From: Parapusillimonas sp013416435
Lineage (GTDB): Bacteria > Pseudomonadota > Gammaproteobacteria > Burkholderiales > Burkholderiaceae_B
Direction of reading: 5' to 3'
Assembly (NCBI RefSeq): GCF_052180245.1
Contig: NZ_CP197474.1
Coordinates: 558,001-622,000 of the forward strand
Length of the DNA stretch: 64,000 nt
The notes below the pieces were generated by a model that did no database searches, had not been told where the DNA came from, and was given only the letters and a program-made list of their open reading frames with translations. The stretch's first letter is position 1. Each line of letters begins with the position of its first letter. Both the position numbers and the translations under genes were made by a program. Below, one piece after another: positions 59,948 to 64,000 of the stretch.

Positions 59948-60769
59948 ATGCATTTGAAGCATTGTTTGGCGGTGGCGGCCTGGGTCGGGCTGTCGTGGGT
60001 TGGCGGGTCGGCAATGGCCCAGAGTGTCACCTCCACGTCCGGCGCCGCCGCGGCCGCTCCGGCGCAGGCGGTGTCCACGAAAGACAGCGACAACGCTGCG
60101 CCCGCCGCCGTGCTCTCGACGCGCGACAAGGCCACGCCCGACAGCGTGCGCGCGGCGTTTCACGAGCGTTTCCCCGGCATCGAGGTCTCTTCGGTGGAAC
60201 GCACCAAGTTTCCGGGCCTGTTCGAAATCCGCATCGGCATGGACTTCGTCTATACGGATGCCCAGGTCGACTACATTCTTCAGGGTGCCCTGATCGACGC
60301 CAAGTCGCGGCGCGACTTGACGGCCGAGCGCGTCGACGAATTGACGCGCGTGGCGTTCACCGATCTGCCGCTCGAACTTGCGGTCAAGCAGGTCAAGGGC
60401 GATGGGTCGCGCCAGATGGCGGTCTTCGAGGACCCGAACTGCGGCTACTGCAAGCGCCTGCACCAAACCCTGAAAGACATCGACAACACCACGGTCTATA
60501 CCTTTCTTTTCCCCATCCTGTCGCCCGATTCGTCGACCAAGGCACGGAACATCTGGTGCGCCAAGGACCAGGCGGCTACCTGGCGGGCATGGATGATCGA
60601 TGGCAAGACTCCGCCCGAGGCGCAATGCGATACACCGGTCGACACCGTGCTCGCCCTGGGCCGCAAGCTGATGGTGCAGGGTACGCCCGCCATCATCTTC
60701 GCCGACGGCAGCCGCGTCAACGGCGCGCTTCCGCTCGATGCGCTGAAGAAGAAGCTGGACGCGCTGTAG
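59948..60769 (+). CDS. dsbC: Thiol:disulfide interchange protein DsbC
   Basis: A periplasmic disulfide isomerase, 273 residues with signal peptide (cut near GSAMA-QS). An N-terminal dimer domain (VRAAFHERFPGIEVSSVERTKFPGLFEIRI) precedes the thioredoxin fold with CGYC in FEDPNCGYCKRLH (near residue 165) and cis-Pro in VQGTPAIIF. A second cysteine pair, in IWCAK and AQCDTP, matches the structural disulfide. A repeat cluster begins 10 bp after the stop. Confidence 0.95.
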   Translation: MHLKHCLAVAAWVGLSWVGGSAMAQSVTSTSGAAAAAPAQAVSTKDSDNAAPAAVLSTRDKATPDSVRAAFHERFPGIEVSSVERTKFPGLFEIRIGMDFVYTDAQVDYILQGALIDAKSRRDLTAERVDELTRVAFTDLPLELAVKQVKGDGSRQMAVFEDPNCGYCKRLHQTLKDIDNTTVYTFLFPILSPDSSTKARNIWCAKDQAATWRAWMIDGKTPPEAQCDTPVDTVLALGRKLMVQGTPAIIFADGSRVNGALPLDALKKKLDAL

Positions 60770-60779
60770 AAGCGCTTAA

Positions 60780-60894
60780 GGGGTCAGACCCAATAGGTCT
60801 GACCCCATGCCCGATTCCTCCGGGGTCAGACCCGTTGGGTCTGACCCCATGTCCCTGTTGCGCTGGGGTCAGACCCCGTACGGGGTCTGACCCC
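60780..60894. repeat. Dispersed palindromic repeat cluster, three copies
   Basis: Copies at 60780-60806 (27 bp, short arms), 60822-60848 (27 bp, centre GTT) and 60865-60894 (30 bp, centre GTAC), between convergent dsbC and the LysR gene; the last ends 3 bp before the LysR stop codon. Confidence 0.96.
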
Positions 60895-60897
60895 ACC

Positions 60898-61797
60898 TCA
60901 CTGCATATACCGCGCGAAGTCCAATCCCCGGATGATGTCGGCGGTGGCGGTGGCCAGGCGTTGGTTGCCGCCGTTCAACGGCAGGGCCAGCGTCAGGTTG
61001 TTGCGTATCACCGGCTCCACGATGCGCGAATAGCTGAGCTCTTCATGGCCCAGTGAATCCTTGATGGCCGAACGCGGAATGATGGTGAACACATTGCCCT
61101 GGGCCGTGGTCTCCACGATGGAGTGCACGACGTCCACTTCCGCCACGACATTCAGTTCCACATTCAGGTCCCGGCAGGTGCTGTCCACCAGCGCCCGTAT
61201 GGTGTTGGGTGCGCTGGGCAGCACCAGGGGATAGCGTGCCAGCTCGGCCACTTTCACTTGCGCGGGCGGGGCCGGCCGGCAGTCGCGGGTATAGGCCAGC
61301 ACCAGTTCTTCCCGATAGATGGTTTCGCAGGTCATGAGCACCGAGGGGGGCGGCTCGTAGAGCAGGGCGAGGTCGACGCGATCCTTGATGAGCCATTCGC
61401 GCATTTCCGTGCTGAGTCTTTCCGCGATGGTGATCGACGAATTCGGAAACAGCAACCGGAACTGCTTGACGATATGCGGCGTCAGCCGGCGCGCGATGCG
61501 CGGCGGCAGCCCGAGCTTCACGCGCCCCTGCACGGTCGAGCGGAAATCCAGCAGGTCCTGTTTGGCATGGACAGCCAGGGCATGGAGCGCCTTGGCATGG
61601 TTCAGAAAGCGCAGTCCGGCTTCGGTCGGTTCGACGCCGCGGCCGGTGCGCCGCAACAGATGCTGTTGCAGTTCCGCTTCGAGCAACTGGACCTGGCGGC
61701 TGATCGAAGGTTGGGCAACGTCCAGGACGTCGACGGCGCGCGAGAAGCTGCGCTGTTCGCACACAACGATGAAGTAATGGATCTGCTTTAGATTCAT
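60898..61797 (-). CDS. LysR family transcription regulator
   Basis: A 299-residue LysR regulator with N-terminal helix-turn-helix (MNLKQIHYFIVVCEQRSFSRAVDVLDVAQPSISRQV-type) and a substrate-binding domain. It resembles regulators of aromatic-acid operons (e.g. GbpR/NAC-like forms), but the ligand is unknown. It is divergent from the amidohydrolase operon starting at 61881, which it most likely controls. The ATG at 61797 is used, since it starts the HTH; a longer upstream frame exists. Confidence 0.92.
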   Translation of the reverse strand: MNLKQIHYFIVVCEQRSFSRAVDVLDVAQPSISRQVQLLEAELQQHLLRRTGRGVEPTEAGLRFLNHAKALHALAVHAKQDLLDFRSTVQGRVKLGLPPRIARRLTPHIVKQFRLLFPNSSITIAERLSTEMREWLIKDRVDLALLYEPPPSVLMTCETIYREELVLAYTRDCRPAPPAQVKVAELARYPLVLPSAPNTIRALVDSTCRDLNVELNVVAEVDVVHSIVETTAQGNVFTIIPRSAIKDSLGHEELSYSRIVEPVIRNNLTLALPLNGGNQRLATATADIIRGLDFARYMQ

Positions 61798-61880
61798 GTC
61801 TTCATGATATACGAAAATTCTATATCTGAAGTCAGCGAAGCGATCTTGTTCCGCCGGCGGGCCCGGGCCATCATGCCCAC

Positions 61881-62807
61881 ATGAACCAACACAACACCAC
61901 GGCGAGCTGTCCGCCTCCCATGCCGCTGAGCCAGGTGCGCCGGCCAGCCCGCCGCTTGCCTGCAGGCGCCTGCGATGCGCATGTCCACATCTTCGGACCG
62001 GCGCACCGCTTTCCCTTCGTGGCGGAGCGCCCATACACGCCTGACGACGCCTCTTTCGAAGACTTGCGCGCCCTGCATGAGAAGCTCGGCATAGACCGGG
62101 GCGTGATCGTCCAGCCGGGCTGCCATGGATTCGACATGTCGGCGGTGCTGGATGCCTTGAAAAAAGGGGCGGGTCAATATCGGGCGGTGGGACTGCTCGC
62201 CGCCGACGCGCAGCCCGATGAGGTCCGGGCGCTGGATGCGGCGGGCGTACGGGGCGTGCGCTTCAATTTCGTGGCGCATCTTCAGAACACGCCATGGACG
62301 AATATCGAACGGATCGCCCGGCTGGTGGAGCCGCTGGGCTGGCATTTCTGCATACATAGCGACAACCAGTCGCTCCCCGGCTTGATTCCCTTGCTGAAAG
62401 AACTGGGCCTGCCTTTCGTGCTGGACCACATGGGCAGGGTGGCGGCCGCCGACGGTATCCATGGCGCCGCGTTCCGGGATGTGCTGGCACTGGCCGGGCA
62501 TCCGCGCGCATGGGTGAAGGTGTCGGGCATAGACCGGATTTCCTCCACCGGCAAGCGTCCCTACGACGATGGCCGCCCGCTGGTGCGCGCGCTGATCGAA
62601 ACCATGGCCGACCAACTGTTGTGGGGCAGCGACTGGCCTCACCCGAACGTGCGGGGCGACATGCCCGACGATGGCGAGCTGGTGGACGTCTTTACAGACC
62701 TGTGTCCGGAACCGGACCTGCGGCAACGGATACTCGTACGCAACCCCCAAATCCTGTACGGCTTTGCGGATCTTGCCGGCGACCATGCTTCGAGGAGCGA
62801 GCCATGA
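61881..62807 (+). CDS. Amidohydrolase family protein (2-pyrone-4,6-dicarboxylate lactonase-like)
   Basis: A 308-residue metal-dependent TIM-barrel hydrolase of the amidohydrolase_2 group. It has CDAHVHIFGPAHRFPF near residue 33 (HxH pair), VIVQPGCHGFD, GVRFNFV, FVLDHMGR near 178 and LLWGSDWPHPNV near 249 (catalytic Asp). This pattern matches the LigI-type lactonases that open lactone rings in aromatic breakdown; the substrate here is not fixed. It is the first gene of a run with ATGA or near overlaps. Confidence 0.87.
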   Translation: MNQHNTTASCPPPMPLSQVRRPARRLPAGACDAHVHIFGPAHRFPFVAERPYTPDDASFEDLRALHEKLGIDRGVIVQPGCHGFDMSAVLDALKKGAGQYRAVGLLAADAQPDEVRALDAAGVRGVRFNFVAHLQNTPWTNIERIARLVEPLGWHFCIHSDNQSLPGLIPLLKELGLPFVLDHMGRVAAADGIHGAAFRDVLALAGHPRAWVKVSGIDRISSTGKRPYDDGRPLVRALIETMADQLLWGSDWPHPNVRGDMPDDGELVDVFTDLCPEPDLRQRILVRNPQILYGFADLAGDHASRSEP

Positions 62808-63391
62808 ATGTTCTGCTGATGAAGCTGCCGGAGGTGACGGTAGGCAGAAGCCGGATCGAAGAGGTGCTGCGCCTGGCCGTGCCGGAACCGGGAGCCTATA
62901 CGCTCGATGTGATGCATGCCGTCGAAGCGGTGGAAACCTATGCCTACCTGGAGCTCGCCATCGATTCGGGCCGGCCGTCGCTTGAAACGGTCAGGCGCCT
63001 CATGGCCGGCCAATTGGGCGCCTTGTTTCCGCAAGCGAGTCTGCTGACGCTCGAAGCCACGCTGGATGTGCCCGGCGCCTCGGCGGGGCAAGCAGCCCCT
63101 TGGCATTACGTGGTCGAAACAGACGTGTTGCCCGACGCAGCAGAGGATTTCAACCGGTGGTACGACACCGAGCATCTGCCCGGCCTGGCCGCCGTACCCG
63201 GGACGGTGCGTGCGCGACGCTATGTGGCGGCTGACGCGTCGCCCCGCTATCACGCCGCCTACGATCTGGCGAGCCGCGAGACGTTCGGCTCCGAGCCGTG
63301 GCTGGCGGTGCGTGCCACGGAATGGAGCTCTCGCGTCCGGCCGAACTTCACCAATACGCGGCGCATCATGTTCAAACGCGCCGATGCATAA
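62804..63391 (+). CDS. EthD/dimeric alpha-beta barrel-like protein, function unknown
   Basis: A 195-residue cytoplasmic protein. The C-terminal half (VVETDVLPDAAEDFNRWYDTEHLPGLAAVPGTVRARRYV) has the WYDTEHLP motif of EthD/ferredoxin-like dimeric alpha-beta barrel proteins; the N-terminal half is similar in size and may be a second, diverged copy. Such proteins accompany catabolic enzymes without a known reaction. The ATG overlaps the previous stop (ATGA), so it is in the same operon. Confidence 0.75.
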   Translation: MNVLLMKLPEVTVGRSRIEEVLRLAVPEPGAYTLDVMHAVEAVETYAYLELAIDSGRPSLETVRRLMAGQLGALFPQASLLTLEATLDVPGASAGQAAPWHYVVETDVLPDAAEDFNRWYDTEHLPGLAAVPGTVRARRYVAADASPRYHAAYDLASRETFGSEPWLAVRATEWSSRVRPNFTNTRRIMFKRADA

Positions 63392-63401
63392 GGAAACCCA
63401 C

Positions 63402-63971
63402 ATGCCAAGACTGCTTCCTCCCGATCCATTGCTGATGGATGACCATCAACGCCGCGTGTACGACGCCATCATGGCCGGCCCGCGTGGCCGGGTGCGCGGG
63501 CCGCTGGCGGTATGGCTGCACCGTCCCGGGCTGGCCGAGCATGCGCAGGCCCTGGGCCAGTATTGCCGCTACGACTCCAGTCTCCATCCGGCGCTGTCCG
63601 AGCTGGCGATTCTGACGATTGCCGCATGGTGGCGATCGGATTTCGAATGGTGGGCCCATGCGCCCATCGCGGTGAAAGCGGGTGTTCCGGAAGCGGCGGT
63701 CGAAGCCATACGCCGCGGCACGCCGCCCGAGCTTCCGGACGAGGAGCAGGCGATGGTGTACGAATTCGCGACCACCCTGCTCAAGAGCCGCGAGGTCCCC
63801 GACGCGGTGTACGACCGGGCGGTCGCCCTGCTGGGCAGGGACAGGGTGGTGGACCTGGTCGGTGTTTGCGGCTATTACACGCTGATCTCGATGACGCTCA
63901 ATGTTTTCCGGATACCGGCGCCTGAAGACGCGGCGCTGCAATTCGAACCGCAGCATCGGGAGGCGGAATGA
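63402..63971 (+). CDS. Carboxymuconolactone decarboxylase-family protein
   Basis: A 189-residue CMD-domain protein (LHPALSELAILTIAAWWRSDFEWWAHAPIAVKAGVPEAAVEAIRRG). It lacks a CxxC pair, so a peroxidase role is unlikely. Members with the WWxxxFEWWAH-like pattern occur in aromatic or alicyclic catabolic clusters. It lies 10 bp after the EthD-like gene and its stop overlaps the next start by ATGA. Confidence 0.85.
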   Translation: MPRLLPPDPLLMDDHQRRVYDAIMAGPRGRVRGPLAVWLHRPGLAEHAQALGQYCRYDSSLHPALSELAILTIAAWWRSDFEWWAHAPIAVKAGVPEAAVEAIRRGTPPELPDEEQAMVYEFATTLLKSREVPDAVYDRAVALLGRDRVVDLVGVCGYYTLISMTLNVFRIPAPEDAALQFEPQHREAE

Positions 63972-64000
63972 AAGGGCGCCTGCAGGATAAGGTGGCGATC
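63968..64000 (+). CDS. Start of a gene, probably short-chain dehydrogenase/reductase, cut by window edge
   Basis: Only 11 codons are visible, reading MKGRLQDKVAI, from the ATG at 63968 that overlaps the previous stop. The L-x-D-K-V-A-I pattern is the usual opening before the TGxxxGIG loop of short-chain dehydrogenases. The assignment is a guess from this start and from the operon context. Confidence 0.5.
   Translation, partial: MKGRLQDKVAI

Overview
The window reads as chromosome of a GC-rich betaproteobacterium, most likely order Burkholderiales, family Alcaligenaceae (Bordetella / Castellaniella / Pusillimonas-like). This is inferred from gene order (dacC-dat-ybeD-lipB..lipA, lpxL-lpxL-dapF-DUF484-xerC, metK..ahcY..metF, trpE-G-D-C) and protein character, not from a database search. 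Almost all of it is ordinary housekeeping and metabolic DNA. I see no prophage, insertion sequence, CRISPR array, rRNA or tRNA.

Layout. 1-6.8 kb: biotin ligase, a hydrolase, a penicillin-binding carboxypeptidase, a D-amino acid aminotransferase and the lipoate genes ybeD-lipB and lipA, with an enoyl-CoA hydratase-like gene between lipB and lipA. 7-10.5 kb: a nitrite-reduction island (nirV, a Dnr-type regulator, and a copper NirK fused to a cytochrome c). 10.5-17.1 kb: a five-gene peptide ABC transporter followed by an N-formylglutamate amidohydrolase-like gene. 17.3-23 kb: an MFS transporter, an RpiR regulator divergent from an aminotransferase and a CMD-family gene, a cobalamin adenosyltransferase, a GNAT protein and a CusF-like protein. 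23-30.3 kb: hslVU, dksA, and a zinc-homeostasis block (CobW GTPase, Zur, a 45-residue membrane ORF, znuCBA) around a perfect Zur-box palindrome. 30.5-35 kb: xerC, DUF484, dapF and two lipid A acyltransferases. 35-39.5 kb: the methyl cycle (metK, DUF1289, SAH riboswitch, ahcY, YvlD-like, metF). 39.5-49 kb: folate cyclo-ligase, a lytic transglycosylase, a CCA enzyme, a MidA-like methyltransferase with a hidden 55-residue membrane protein gene, an RhlE helicase, a HIT protein and a polyphosphate:AMP phosphotransferase. 49-54 kb: trpEGDC with a visible leader peptide and attenuator, then gph. 54-61 kb: an EAL-CBS-GGDEF protein, rpe, apaG, mltA, a UbiH-like hydroxylase and dsbC. 61-64 kb: a LysR regulator and the start of a catabolic operon (amidohydrolase, EthD-like, CMD-like, probable SDR).

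The outstanding feature is a dispersed palindromic repeat of about 30 bp, with arms GGGGTCAGACCCC and GGGGTCTGACCCC around a variable 4-bp centre. I count about 40 copies plus several half-copies in 17 intergenic clusters. They sit at the ends of transcription units and often touch or enter stop codons. In nine genes the repeat encodes the protein's C-terminus, in any of three frames (GQTPYGV-stop, GSDPVRGLTP, GVRPRTGSDP). Because the element is a palindrome it gives the same peptides on both strands, so two convergent pairs (nirV/dnr and the EAL-GGDEF gene/rpe) both carry repeat-derived tails. Some clusters are tandem arrays in which flanking host sequence, including the 3' end of znuA, has been duplicated with the repeat. 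This looks like a REP-type non-autonomous element; no mobilising transposase lies in the window.
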